Source: Bacillota bacterium (GTDB lineage: Bacteria > Bacillota > Sulfobacillia > Sulfobacillales > Sulfobacillaceae). Taken from it: 35,839 nucleotides of DNA. Below, one piece after another: positions 7,702 through 16,340 of the stretch. The notes under the pieces were generated by a model. It had not been told where the DNA came from. It did not search any database and was given only the letters and a program-made list of their open reading frames with translations. The stretch spans positions 1 through 35,839 of the forward strand of contig JAJZZP010000174.1 of assembly GCA_021797515.1 (NCBI GenBank), read 5' to 3'. How positions within the stretch are numbered: the stretch's first letter is position 1; each line of letters opens with the position of its first letter. A program made the position numbers and the translations under genes.

Positions 7702-8451
7702 ATGATCACCGGAATGTTGCGTGAGGCGAAATGGATTTGGGGACACCGAGGGGCTTTAGCGCTAGAGCCTGAAAATACCATCCCTTCCTTTCTCCTAGCC
7801 TACGAGCAACAGGTGGACGGAATTGAATTGGATGTGCAGTTAAGCGCGGATGGCGTGGTTGTAGTGCTTCATGACGGCACTTTAGACCGCACCACCAACG
7901 GAACCGGGTGGGTGGGGGCATACAACTGGAGTACATTGCAACAACTGCGGGCTCGATACCCGGACGGAGCTGTATCCGATATCCCCATACCCCGGTTAGA
8001 AGAGGTATTTGATGCTCTACCCAATGACACCGTGTTGTGCATCGAATACAAGAACGGCCCGTACTATTATCCGCATTTGGTTGAAAAAACCTTAGATATT
8101 GTTAAGCGGTACCACGCCAGTTCACGAATCATCGTGTCCTCCTTTGATCAATTTGCTTTAGTGGAATCCGCTGGTTTGGCTCCTGAGATTCCCCGCGCTG
8201 TGGCCTGGATGGGCCGAATGGTGGAACCTTGGGGAGTAGCGCGCGCCGCAAAAGCTTCATGGGTGCATGTCCATAAAGATTCGGTACCTCTAGATGATTT
8301 GAGGCGCATCAAGGAATCAGGGCTGCAAATCGCGGTATGGGGTCTAAAGTCAGCCAAAGACGCTTCGCATCTTGCCATGCATTACGTGGACGCGGTTTTT
8401 GTTGATGATCCCGGATGGGCAAAGAATCTGGTCCACTTGGAGCACAGATAG
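7702..8451 (+). CDS. ugpQ: Glycerophosphodiester phosphodiesterase
   Basis: A 249-residue GDPD-family enzyme that splits glycerophosphodiesters into glycerol-3-phosphate and an alcohol. The catalytic set is intact: His15 (HRG), Glu42 and Asp44 (IELDVQ) and His57 (LHD), plus the usual PENT segment. The length matches cytoplasmic bacterial UgpQ, and there is no signal peptide. Placing it behind Ugp-like transport genes mirrors ugp operons and supports a glycerophosphodiester as transported substrate. The start is ATG 7702 with a modest AAGAGG site; ATG 7714 is an in-frame alternative. The symbol is given by family and context. Confidence 0.85.
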   Translation: MITGMLREAKWIWGHRGALALEPENTIPSFLLAYEQQVDGIELDVQLSADGVVVVLHDGTLDRTTNGTGWVGAYNWSTLQQLRARYPDGAVSDIPIPRLEEVFDALPNDTVLCIEYKNGPYYYPHLVEKTLDIVKRYHASSRIIVSSFDQFALVESAGLAPEIPRAVAWMGRMVEPWGVARAAKASWVHVHKDSVPLDDLRRIKESGLQIAVWGLKSAKDASHLAMHYVDAVFVDDPGWAKNLVHLEHR

Positions 8452-8462
8452 GGGATTGCACT

Positions 8463-9230
8463 ATGAATATATTACTGACCAATGATGACGGAATAGAGGC
8501 CCCAGGGCTCGAAGCTTTGGTCCAGGCGCTGGCTGCCGACCACGACATTACCGTCGTAGCCCCAAGTCGTGAACGTTCGGCGGTTAGCCAGGCTTTTAGT
8601 TTCCATGTGGACTATCGTGCCGAGCAAATGGACGACCGAAGATATCGGGTAGGGGGCACTCCGGTGGATTGCGTCATGTTTGCTGTGAGTCGGTTGGGGC
8701 CATTTGACGTGGTAATCTCTGGGATTAATCGGGGGGCGAACATTGGCTGGGATACTTGGTATTCGGGGACGGTTGGAGCAGCCTGTGAAGCGGCTCGGAG
8801 GGGGTATAGAAGCATCTCGGTATCTTTGGATACCGTGGGGGGAAGCCAATCGGACCATTACTATGGCGACGCGGCTCGGGTGCTTGCGCGCTATTTGAGA
8901 CAAGGACTGGTGACGACGATTCCTCGGGACCATGTCTTGAACATCAATTTTCCGAATCAGACGGCGCTCATGGAGGGCACACCTAAGTGGGCAGTCCCAG
9001 GCACTTATACCTACAACCTCAATGAGTTGGCAATCGAGGTGGAAAACCCTCTCCAGTGGCGGATCGAAGTTCATCAATCCGCTACCTATCCTAATCCGGA
9101 CCATGGTTCGGATGGCGATTTGATCCGGGAAGGGCCGACTTTGAGTTTGCTTCGACTCGCCTGGCCGGAACTGGATACCGAGGACGTAGGTGTCTTCACA
9201 CAATGGATTGCACATATGTCGCGACTTTAA
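8463..9230 (+). CDS. surE: SurE 5'/3'-nucleotidase (phosphatase)
   Basis: A 255-residue SurE-family phosphatase that removes phosphate from nucleoside monophosphates and other small phosphates. The protein starts with the family hallmark NILLTNDDG (Asn7, Asp8, Asp9 metal ligands) and has SAVSQAF, GTPVDC, the SGINRGANIG loop and NINFPN. ATG 8463 gives the canonical N-terminus; the frame is open to 8415 but that lies within the preceding gene. It is 11 bases behind the GDPD gene. SurE is usually a stress-survival housekeeping enzyme, so its place in a transport/catabolic operon is unusual and suggests it dephosphorylates an intermediate. Confidence 0.9.
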   Translation: MNILLTNDDGIEAPGLEALVQALAADHDITVVAPSRERSAVSQAFSFHVDYRAEQMDDRRYRVGGTPVDCVMFAVSRLGPFDVVISGINRGANIGWDTWYSGTVGAACEAARRGYRSISVSLDTVGGSQSDHYYGDAARVLARYLRQGLVTTIPRDHVLNINFPNQTALMEGTPKWAVPGTYTYNLNELAIEVENPLQWRIEVHQSATYPNPDHGSDGDLIREGPTLSLLRLAWPELDTEDVGVFTQWIAHMSRL

Positions 9231-9258
9231 GATAAAGGATTGCAAGGGGGGGACTCTC

Positions 9259-10038
9259 ATTACGATACCTATTGCCGTTATTACGGGAGGAGCGCAAGGC
9301 ATTGGGCAGGCATGCGCAGAGCGATTTGCTCAGGAGGGCTACCATGCGGCGATTTTAGACCGCAATCCGGAACGGGCCCAGGAGACTTTGAACGCGATAC
9401 GGGAGGCCGGGGGGAGCGCCTCGGCCTGGGTCGCCGATGTTGGTCAATCGTCGGAGGTGCAGGCTATTGTCGATCAGTTATTGCAGGAGTATGGCCGGAT
9501 CGATGTATTGGTAAATAACGCGGGCGTGGTGTATCAAAAACTCATGGAGCAGTTGAGCGACGAGGAATGGTTGCAAGTGCTGAACACTAATCTCAATGGG
9601 ATGTTTTATGCCGCACGGGCAGTCATTCCTGGAATGCGCGCCCAACGACACGGCCGGATTATCAATCTTTCCTCAGTGCTGTCGACCGTGGCGCGGCCCT
9701 TAAACGGACCCTATGCAACCAGCAAAGGGGGAATAAATGCTTTTACCAGGGCATTGGCTTTGGAAGTAGCCCGAGATGGTATTACGGTCAATGCTGTGGC
9801 CCCGGGCCATATTCTTACGCCATTGACGGTGCCGATGTTCACGCCAGCCGTGACCCAAGCTTTTGAGGATCGAATTCCCTTGGGATATCTGGGGAAACCA
9901 GAGTGGATTGCCGATGCGGTGGCTTTTTTGGCAAGTTCGCATGCCCGGTATATCACGGGGCAAATTCTCTACGTTGATGGCGGATTCAACATTAATGGCG
10001 ATTTGCCGCATCTCGAGTTTGGCGGTCAATTGGAGTAG
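9259..10038 (+). CDS. Short-chain dehydrogenase/reductase, probably with ATT start
   Basis: A 259-residue classical SDR, an NAD(P)-dependent alcohol or ketone oxidoreductase. It has the TGGAQGIG nucleotide-binding loop, NNAG, a catalytic Ser (NLSS) and Tyr152/Lys156 (YATSK), with a family-typical C-terminus. The start is odd. No ATG, GTG or TTG lies in frame near the expected N-terminus, but AAGGGGGGG (9244-9252) sits six bases before ATT 9259, which would give MTIPIAVITGG, an ideal SDR start. The only standard start is GTG 9190, which lacks a site and overlaps surE by 41 bases. Substrate unknown; a sugar, polyol or 3-hydroxy acid are all possible. Confidence 0.82.
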   Translation: MTIPIAVITGGAQGIGQACAERFAQEGYHAAILDRNPERAQETLNAIREAGGSASAWVADVGQSSEVQAIVDQLLQEYGRIDVLVNNAGVVYQKLMEQLSDEEWLQVLNTNLNGMFYAARAVIPGMRAQRHGRIINLSSVLSTVARPLNGPYATSKGGINAFTRALALEVARDGITVNAVAPGHILTPLTVPMFTPAVTQAFEDRIPLGYLGKPEWIADAVAFLASSHARYITGQILYVDGGFNINGDLPHLEFGGQLE

Positions 10039-10048
10039 GAGGGATCCC

Positions 10049-10795
10049 GTGGATACCTGGAAAATTATCGCTCTCGATACCGGCACCTCTATTCTGGAAA
10101 AGTCAATTTTGACCTATTTGACGGATGTAGGCACTTCGATCCGCATTCCTCGGGTAATGTGGTATATCGAAGGACAGGGGCATCGGATCATGGTCGACAC
10201 CAGTGTTGAGTCGGAAACCATTGCTCGGGATGTCATTGGAGAAAATTTAACACGGGGTCCAGAACAGGAGCCCCGAGCGGCGTTGGCCCTAGTTGGGGTG
10301 GATCCAGCCTCTATAGAACTTGTGGTGTTTACTCACCTGCATTGGGATCATTGCGGCAATAATAATCTATTTCCCCAAGCGAGGTTTTTGGCACAGCGAA
10401 GGGAAATTTCCTATGCGGCAGCGCCTGGTACGTTTTTCCAACGGGCATTTTTGTCACCTGCATTGGGATTGATGCCCCCTTACGCCGGAATTCGACTAGA
10501 ATCTGTCGACGGCGACCAAGAACTATGGCCCGGACTGGAATTACTCCATTGTCCGGGCCATACGCCAGGGTCTCAAGCCGTTCGGGTCAAAACAACCCAT
10601 GGCTGGCACACCATCTCTGGAGACGCAATTTTTACATACGAGAATCTAAACCGGGAAATACCCCCCGGGTTTCACATCAACGTAGATCAGTCGATGGAGT
10701 CCATGCATCGGATTGCTCGGGTGTCCGATGTAGTTTTGCCTTCCCATGACTATGGGGTGTTTGCCGGCCAGCCCGTTGCAGAGTTTGGGACCTAA
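10049..10795 (+). CDS. Metallo-beta-lactamase-fold hydrolase, lactonase-like
   Basis: A 248-residue MBL-fold enzyme. The zinc signature HLHWDH (His96, His98, Asp100, His101) is followed by CPGHTPGS, SGDA and a late LPSHD histidine. The general layout, with a short N-terminal strand pair before the HxHxDH motif, resembles N-acyl-homoserine-lactonase-type proteins. I chose GTG 10049 because GGAGGG is just upstream. The frame is open to 9863, but that part is antiparallel noise over the preceding gene. Following a dehydrogenase, a lactone or thioester hydrolase would fit: the lactone product of sugar oxidation could be opened here. Quorum quenching is an alternative with no local support. Confidence 0.82.
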   Translation: MDTWKIIALDTGTSILEKSILTYLTDVGTSIRIPRVMWYIEGQGHRIMVDTSVESETIARDVIGENLTRGPEQEPRAALALVGVDPASIELVVFTHLHWDHCGNNNLFPQARFLAQRREISYAAAPGTFFQRAFLSPALGLMPPYAGIRLESVDGDQELWPGLELLHCPGHTPGSQAVRVKTTHGWHTISGDAIFTYENLNREIPPGFHINVDQSMESMHRIARVSDVVLPSHDYGVFAGQPVAEFGT

Positions 10796-10826
10796 TCAGT
10801 GGGTCAACAGGGAGGATAAGATAGCC

Positions 10827-11228
10827 ATGGTGAAAGCCAGGGAAATTCTTAATAGTCAGTTAAGCCGAGTTTTGGGGGAGATGGGACACACCGATCAGCT
10901 CCTGATCACTGATGCCGGGTTACCCATTCCCTTGGGAATTGAAAGGGTTGACTTGGCAGTCGTGGCAAACGTGCCGCCATTTTTAACGGTGTTGGCGTCA
11001 GTTTTGGAGCATCTGACTATTGAAGGTGCTGTGCTGTCGGAGGAGGTCACGGACCGCAGTCCTGAGTTATGGGCTGATATTCAGCGTTTACTTCCGTCCG
11101 GCATCCGGGTATCGATGATTTCGCATCAGGACTTCAAAGCACGGTTGCCTGAATGCCGGGCCGCGGTGCGAACTGGAGAATTTACCTGGTATGCCAATAT
11201 CATCCTCATCGGAGGCGTTTCGTATTAA
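10827..11228 (+). CDS. RbsD/FucU-family pyranose mutarotase
   Basis: A 133-residue RbsD-like protein. This family interconverts ring forms of free sugars (ribose, fucose and relatives). Seen: the N-terminal LNSQLSRVLGEMGHTD block with catalytic His21, the TDAGLPIP loop, and the C-terminal YANIIL segment, all in family order and full length. GGAGG lies 11 bases before ATG 10827. Its presence argues that a free sugar or a sugar-like hemiacetal is an intermediate of this operon. Whether ribose or another sugar is used cannot be told. Confidence 0.88.
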   Translation: MVKAREILNSQLSRVLGEMGHTDQLLITDAGLPIPLGIERVDLAVVANVPPFLTVLASVLEHLTIEGAVLSEEVTDRSPELWADIQRLLPSGIRVSMISHQDFKARLPECRAAVRTGEFTWYANIILIGGVSY

Positions 11229-11248
11229 GATTGGTGTGGAGGCAATCA

Positions 11249-12850
11249 ATGACACAACTAAAGTGGACCACCGCGTCTACCGTGGCACTGGGGATTAAGG
11301 ACGATGCGACCATATTGACCGTGGGGATGACGTTAAGCGGTGCCTCGGAAACGATACTCGAAGCGATTGAATCCAGGTTTCTAAAGACCGGCCATCCCAA
11401 GAATTTGACCTTGGTGCATGCATCGGGACAAAGCAATCGCCAAGTGGGGATTCAGCACTTGGCCCATTCGGGGCTGGTGCGGCGCATAATTGGCTCGCAT
11501 TGGGGATTGGCTCCGCGATGGATGGAGATGATCGCGACCAATCAGGTGGAGGCCTATTGTTTGCCGCAAGGCCAGATGACGCATTGGATGCGATCCATGG
11601 CCTCTGGCCTGTCAGGCCACTTGACCCAGATTGGATTGGGTACCTTTATTGATCCCCGCCAGGACGGGGGGAAAATGAATGAACGGACAAAATCTGCTCC
11701 CGATTTAATCCATGTGGTAAACGTTCAGGGAGGGGAATACCTTTGGATTGATGCGGTCACCATTGATTGGGTTGTGGTGCGTGGAACTCGGGCGGATACG
11801 GGAGGCAACATCACTGCCGAAGAAGAGGCAATGAAATTGGAAATTCTTCCAGCGGTGTTCGCAGCCCGTCGATTTTCCGGGCAAGTGGTAGCCCAAGTAA
11901 AAGAGGTTGTGCCGCGCGGGACTCTAAATCCAAGGCAGGTGGAAATTCCCGGAGCGCATATCCATTATATTGTGCAGTCGCAGAATCCTGAGCGCGACCA
12001 CCGACAAACCTCGAGTTGGACTTATGATCCGGCATACTCCAGCGAAGGATGGCGTCCTTCCCTTAAGGAAATTCCCGATGCACCTTTGGATGTTCGCCGG
12101 GTGATTGGCCGGCGGGCAGTGTGGGAACTGACACCGGGTGCCATTGTCAACATGGGTACCGGTATTCCGAATGACGTCATTGGCCCCGAAGTATTGCGAG
12201 AAGGGGCGGATGACTGGGTGACGTTAACGGTGGAATCCGGAGTCTATGGGGGACGTCCAATCGGTGGGGTAGACTTTGGTATTGCGCAATATCCTGATGC
12301 ATTGATTGAACATCCGTACCAATTTGACTTCTATAATGGGCACGGAGTCGATGTTACTTTTATGGGGTTCGGCGAAGCCGATGCTCAAGGCAACGTGAAT
12401 GCCACCAAATTAGGCACGCTCGCGACAGGGGCTGGCGGTTTTATCGATATTACCCAACCGGCACGCACTGTAGTGTTTTGTGGAACCTTTACCGCACAAG
12501 GAGTCGAGGTTGAAATTAAAGATCGCACCGTCAGTGTCGTAAAGGAAGGTCGCGTGCCCAAGTGGGTGCGCCAAGTACAGCAAATTTCATTTAACGGGGC
12601 CCGTGCCTTGGAACGGGCCCAGAGGGTGCTGGTGGTGACGGAACGTGCGGTTTTTCGTCTGACGGAAACCGGGTGGGAATTGCAAGAAATAGCGCCGGGG
12701 ATAGATCTCAAGCGCGATGTGCTGGAGCAGATGGAGTTTGCCCCAGTGATAACGGACTCGATGCACGAGATGGACCCCATAATTTTTAGCGAGGAAAGGC
12801 TGCATTTGGCGGAGTATTTGAAGAAATTATCAGAAAGCGAGGGACGGTAG
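11249..12850 (+). CDS. Acyl-CoA:carboxylate CoA-transferase (YdiF/Pct type)
   Basis: A 533-residue single-chain family I CoA-transferase in which the alpha and beta halves are fused. It moves CoA between an acyl-CoA and a carboxylic or 3-keto acid. Glu329 in VESGVYGG is the expected catalytic glutamate that forms the glutamyl-CoA thioester. The N-terminal half has the glycine-rich CoA-binding segment, though somewhat divergent, and the length fits propionate or acetoacetate CoA-transferases. TGGAGG precedes ATG 11249 by six bases; a longer frame from 11153 overlaps the RbsD-like gene and is not needed. With the thiolase two bases downstream, activation of a 3-keto acid followed by cleavage to acetyl-CoA is likely. 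Confidence 0.87.
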   Translation: MTQLKWTTASTVALGIKDDATILTVGMTLSGASETILEAIESRFLKTGHPKNLTLVHASGQSNRQVGIQHLAHSGLVRRIIGSHWGLAPRWMEMIATNQVEAYCLPQGQMTHWMRSMASGLSGHLTQIGLGTFIDPRQDGGKMNERTKSAPDLIHVVNVQGGEYLWIDAVTIDWVVVRGTRADTGGNITAEEEAMKLEILPAVFAARRFSGQVVAQVKEVVPRGTLNPRQVEIPGAHIHYIVQSQNPERDHRQTSSWTYDPAYSSEGWRPSLKEIPDAPLDVRRVIGRRAVWELTPGAIVNMGTGIPNDVIGPEVLREGADDWVTLTVESGVYGGRPIGGVDFGIAQYPDALIEHPYQFDFYNGHGVDVTFMGFGEADAQGNVNATKLGTLATGAGGFIDITQPARTVVFCGTFTAQGVEVEIKDRTVSVVKEGRVPKWVRQVQQISFNGARALERAQRVLVVTERAVFRLTETGWELQEIAPGIDLKRDVLEQMEFAPVITDSMHEMDPIIFSEERLHLAEYLKKLSESEGR

Positions 12851-12852
12851 TC

Positions 12853-14031
12853 ATGGAAGATGTTGTCATACTCGATGGAGTGCGTACGGCCATTGGCACA
12901 TTTGGTGGCAGCTTGAAGGATACCGAGGCTAGAGATTTGGGGGCGATGGTCATCGCCGAAGCATTGCGCCGCACTGCGGTGTCTCCGGAGCAGGTGGACG
13001 AAGTGGTTCTGGGGTGTGTAGGTCAGGTGTCGGGGGATGCCTTTATTGCCCGATTGGCGGCACTAAGAGCCGGATTGCCGGCGGCCTCATCGACGGCGCA
13101 AACCGTGAACAGGCTGTGCGGCTCGGGCTTGCAAGCGATTGTTACCGGCACTCAATGGCTGAAGTTGGGGGATGCCGATGTGATCGTCGCAGGGGGAGCG
13201 GAAAACATGTCGCGACTACCCTATTATGTATGGAATCGCTGGGGGAAACGGCTAGGTGACGGCTCCTTGGAGGACGGCGTCCTCAGCGCAGTGACCGATC
13301 CCTTCGAACATTATCCGATGGGAATAACCGCTGAAAAAGTGGCCGAGCGCTATCATGTCTCTCGGGAAGCCCAGGACCAGATGGCTTGGGATTCCCAGGT
13401 TCGGGCGCATGAAGCCATTGCCGCCGGGCGGTTTCGGGACCAGATCCTACCGGTGACGGTGCGCGACGGACGCAAATCTCGCATCTTTGATACCGATGAA
13501 CATCCGCGCAATACTTCCCCTGAACAACTGGCGCAATTGAGGCCGGCGTTTGCCGAAGGGGGATCGGTCACCGCGGGCAATTCCTCAGGCATCAATGATG
13601 GGGCGGCCGCAGTGGTATTGATGCGGGCCGGGGACGCGGAGCGTCAAGGACGTCATCCGCGAGCCCGCATCGTGAGCTATGCGGTGGCGGGCATTGAACC
13701 TGAGGTGATGGGTTATGCGCCGGTGTTTGCCATCGAAAAGGCCCTCCAAAAGGCAGGCTTGACCGTGGATGATCTCGATGTCGTGGAATTGAACGAGGCA
13801 TTTGCCGCCCAATCGGTGGCGGTGGTGCGTGATGCGCACTTGGATTGGGAAAAAACCAATGTTAACGGAGGCGCCATTGCCTTAGGCCACCCTATCGGCG
13901 CCACCGGTGCCATTTTAACGGTAAAAACATTGCATGAACTGGCGCGGCGTCGGGGGCGCTATGGCATGGTCACGATGTGTATTGGCGGGGGCCAGGGAAT
14001 TGCGGCCATCTTTGAGAACTACCAACGATAG
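12853..14031 (+). CDS. Thiolase (acetyl-CoA C-acyltransferase)
   Basis: A 392-residue thiolase II. It cleaves 3-ketoacyl-CoA with CoA, or runs the condensation. Catalytic residues are all present: Cys89 (NRLCGSG), the histidine of ALGHPIGATG and the second cysteine of CIGGGQG. Length matches acetoacetyl-CoA thiolases. It starts two bases after the CoA-transferase stop. Given the CoA-transferase on one side and a FabG/PhaB-like reductase on the other, short-chain (C4-C5) 3-ketoacyl-CoA is the likely substrate; direction (degradative versus polyhydroxybutyrate synthesis) is not decided by sequence, but no PHB synthase is here. Confidence 0.93.
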   Translation: MEDVVILDGVRTAIGTFGGSLKDTEARDLGAMVIAEALRRTAVSPEQVDEVVLGCVGQVSGDAFIARLAALRAGLPAASSTAQTVNRLCGSGLQAIVTGTQWLKLGDADVIVAGGAENMSRLPYYVWNRWGKRLGDGSLEDGVLSAVTDPFEHYPMGITAEKVAERYHVSREAQDQMAWDSQVRAHEAIAAGRFRDQILPVTVRDGRKSRIFDTDEHPRNTSPEQLAQLRPAFAEGGSVTAGNSSGINDGAAAVVLMRAGDAERQGRHPRARIVSYAVAGIEPEVMGYAPVFAIEKALQKAGLTVDDLDVVELNEAFAAQSVAVVRDAHLDWEKTNVNGGAIALGHPIGATGAILTVKTLHELARRRGRYGMVTMCIGGGQGIAAIFENYQR

Positions 14032-14051
14032 CAACGAGGGGGAACTCTACA

Positions 14052-14768
14052 ATGCGTTCAGTGGCGATGGTGACCGGAGCCCAACGCGGCATCGGTTTTG
14101 GTATCAGTCAGGTCTTAGCCCATCGGGGATTTTCGGTGGTATTATGCGACCTCGACAAAGTAGCCTTGGAAGAGGCCGGTCAAGCTCTCCCAGATAGCCA
14201 TACAGAAGTGTTGGATGTGGCCGATTTTGCTGCCGTTCAGGTGGTCGTGGAGCGGATTGAAAAGACCTGGGGTCCGATTGCCGTGCTGGTCAACAATGCC
14301 GGCATAAACCGCGATCATATGATCCATAAAATGAACGAAGAGGACTGGGACGCGGTAGTGGCGGTAAACCTTAAGGGCCAGTTTAATTGCATGCGCCAGG
14401 TCATTCCCTATATGAGGGCACGCCAAGCCGGCCGCATCATTAATATATCCTCGGCGAGTTGGCTCGGGAATGTGGGCCAGGCGAATTACGCGGCAGCCAA
14501 AGCGGGGGTGATTGGCCTCACCAAAACGGCGGCGCGGGAATTGGCCAGGCTCCACATTACGGTCAATGCCATTTGCCCGGGATTTATTGATACGCCCATG
14601 ACTCGACGCATGCCCCCCGATGCATTTGAGGCAATGATGGCGAAAATCCCCATGGGACGGATCGGAACGCCAGAGGATGTTGGCCGGGTGGTAGCCTTCT
14701 TGGCTTCAGAAGATGCCGCATATGTTACCGGGGAGGTGATTAATGTGGGCGGGGGCATGGTCTTGTAA
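14052..14768 (+). CDS. SDR 3-oxoacyl/acetoacetyl-CoA reductase-like (FabG/PhaB type)
   Basis: A 238-residue SDR with the TGAQRGIG cofactor loop, NNAG, a catalytic serine segment and NYAAAKAG holding the Tyr/Lys pair, then the PGFIDTPMT segment and the C-terminal YVTGEVINVGGG typical of FabG and PhaB. GAGGGGG lies 9 bases upstream of ATG. Directly following a thiolase, a role on 3-hydroxyacyl-CoA/3-ketoacyl-CoA is likely, oxidative in a catabolic setting. It is not a close copy of the SDR at 9259. Confidence 0.88.
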   Translation: MRSVAMVTGAQRGIGFGISQVLAHRGFSVVLCDLDKVALEEAGQALPDSHTEVLDVADFAAVQVVVERIEKTWGPIAVLVNNAGINRDHMIHKMNEEDWDAVVAVNLKGQFNCMRQVIPYMRARQAGRIINISSASWLGNVGQANYAAAKAGVIGLTKTAARELARLHITVNAICPGFIDTPMTRRMPPDAFEAMMAKIPMGRIGTPEDVGRVVAFLASEDAAYVTGEVINVGGGMVL

Positions 14769-14868
14769 AGCGTTCGCCTCGATATTGGGGTGACATCGTC
14801 AAAGGCAACTTTGGAACGTTCGTGGAATGAGGGGAAACAGTATTCCGTTGAAAGGGGGCGACCTTACC

Positions 14869-16293
14869 GTGGATGCGCAACTCTATTACGAAGGGCAGTG
14901 GCTAGACGGCGTCGAAATGCAACGATTTACGGTAGAAAATCCAGCGACCAACCAAGTGATTGGCACTGCAGTGAGTGCCAGCTTAAAGGATTTGGACCGC
15001 ATTATTGGGTCCGCCGAGAAAGGATCTTCGATTTGGGCCAAGACACTGGCTAACGAACGAGCCCGAGCTCTTAAACGGGTTGCGAGTTTGATTAGAGACC
15101 ACCAGGATGAATTAGCTCTGCTGCTGACCCAAGAAGAAGGAAAGGCGATTGGTGAAGCACGTTCGGAAATTGGAACAGGTGCCGATTTTTTCGATTTCTA
15201 TGCAGCTGAGGCCTTACGCACATACGGCACCACGATGCCGTCGCCATCGCCGTCGCGCTCGATTTGGACTACAAGATCGCCTATAGGGGTGTCTGCGCTA
15301 ATTACACCGTGGAATTACCCATTTTCCACAATTTGTCGAAAAATGGCGCCGGCATTAGCTGCCGGGTGTTCGGTGATTGTAAAACCAGCCGAAGAAACCC
15401 CTCTGATTGCCAGCAAACTTATCGAGATTATCCACGCGGTTAACTTGCCAAAAGGCGTAGTGAACTTTGTCACCGGAGATCCTCAACTAATAGGCACCAA
15501 TTTGGTTGCGGATCCTCGAGTCCGCAAGGTATCTTTTACCGGCTCCACCGAGATTGGTCGAACCATTTTGCACAACGCCGCCGACAACATTACTTCGGTT
15601 TCGCTGGAATTGGGGGGGAACGCACCCGTCATCATATTTGATGACGCCTCTATCGATGACGCCGTCCAAGGGATCATACGGTGCAAATTTCGCAACGCAG
15701 GGCAAGTTTGTTTGGCGACGAACCGGATTTATGTTCAGCGTAATGTGCTTTCACAACTGCGCGAGCGATTACACCAAGCGGTCAACGCGTTGCAAGTCGG
15801 CGACGGGACGCACCAAAACGTGCAAATGGGCCCCCTTATTAACCAGCAGGCAATCGACAAAGTGTCCCATCATGTGGCCGATGCCACCGCCAAAGGGGCA
15901 ACCATCGAGTGCGGGGGAGAAGCAATTCCTGGGGCCGGATACTTCTATACGCCGACTATCTTGAGCAATGCGAGCGAAACGATGACCTTGGCGCACGAGG
16001 AGACCTTTGGGCCCGTTGCACCGCTGTTTACCTTTGATACCGAAGATGAAGTGTATGAGCGTGCCAACGGCACCCCATATGGGCTGGTAGCTTATGTGTT
16101 CACTAAAAACCTAACTCGTGCGATGCGCGCCATTGGGGTACTGGACTTTGGGGTGGTAGGTGTCAACGACCCAGGCCCGTCGTTAGTGGAAGCACCGCTT
16201 GGAGGTGTAAAAGCCAGCGGGTTGGGGCGCGAAGGAGGGCATGACGGCATTGAGGAATTTTTGGAAACCAAGTATGTATCGATGAGATATTAA
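14869..16293 (+). CDS. NAD(P)-dependent aldehyde dehydrogenase, copy 1
   Basis: A 474-residue ALDH of the succinate-semialdehyde/lactaldehyde dehydrogenase group. It oxidises an aldehyde to the acid. Glu247 (LELGGN) and Cys281 (NAGQVC) are the catalytic pair, with FTGSTEIGR at the cofactor site and EETFGPV near the C-terminus. I chose GTG 14869: AAAGGGGG precedes it and the resulting N-terminus aligns residue for residue with the next gene (QLYYxGxW). ATG 14827 is in frame but lacks that alignment. It is a tandem paralogue of the following gene, roughly two thirds identical by eye. Confidence 0.9.
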   Translation: MDAQLYYEGQWLDGVEMQRFTVENPATNQVIGTAVSASLKDLDRIIGSAEKGSSIWAKTLANERARALKRVASLIRDHQDELALLLTQEEGKAIGEARSEIGTGADFFDFYAAEALRTYGTTMPSPSPSRSIWTTRSPIGVSALITPWNYPFSTICRKMAPALAAGCSVIVKPAEETPLIASKLIEIIHAVNLPKGVVNFVTGDPQLIGTNLVADPRVRKVSFTGSTEIGRTILHNAADNITSVSLELGGNAPVIIFDDASIDDAVQGIIRCKFRNAGQVCLATNRIYVQRNVLSQLRERLHQAVNALQVGDGTHQNVQMGPLINQQAIDKVSHHVADATAKGATIECGGEAIPGAGYFYTPTILSNASETMTLAHEETFGPVAPLFTFDTEDEVYERANGTPYGLVAYVFTKNLTRAMRAIGVLDFGVVGVNDPGPSLVEAPLGGVKASGLGREGGHDGIEEFLETKYVSMRY

Positions 16294-16340
16294 GCATTTC
16301 AGGCTTCGGTAAAACTGAACGGGATGCAGGAGGGCTTGGC

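Noticed and set aside
8472..9302. Long leftward frame over surE
   Set aside because: It is exactly opposite a complete SurE with all motifs; the antisense product has no recognisable domain.
12853..14768. Polyhydroxybutyrate synthesis (thiolase plus PhaB-like reductase)
   Set aside because: No PHB synthase, phasin or PhaR is present, and the neighbouring CoA-transferase and aldehyde dehydrogenases favour a catabolic role.
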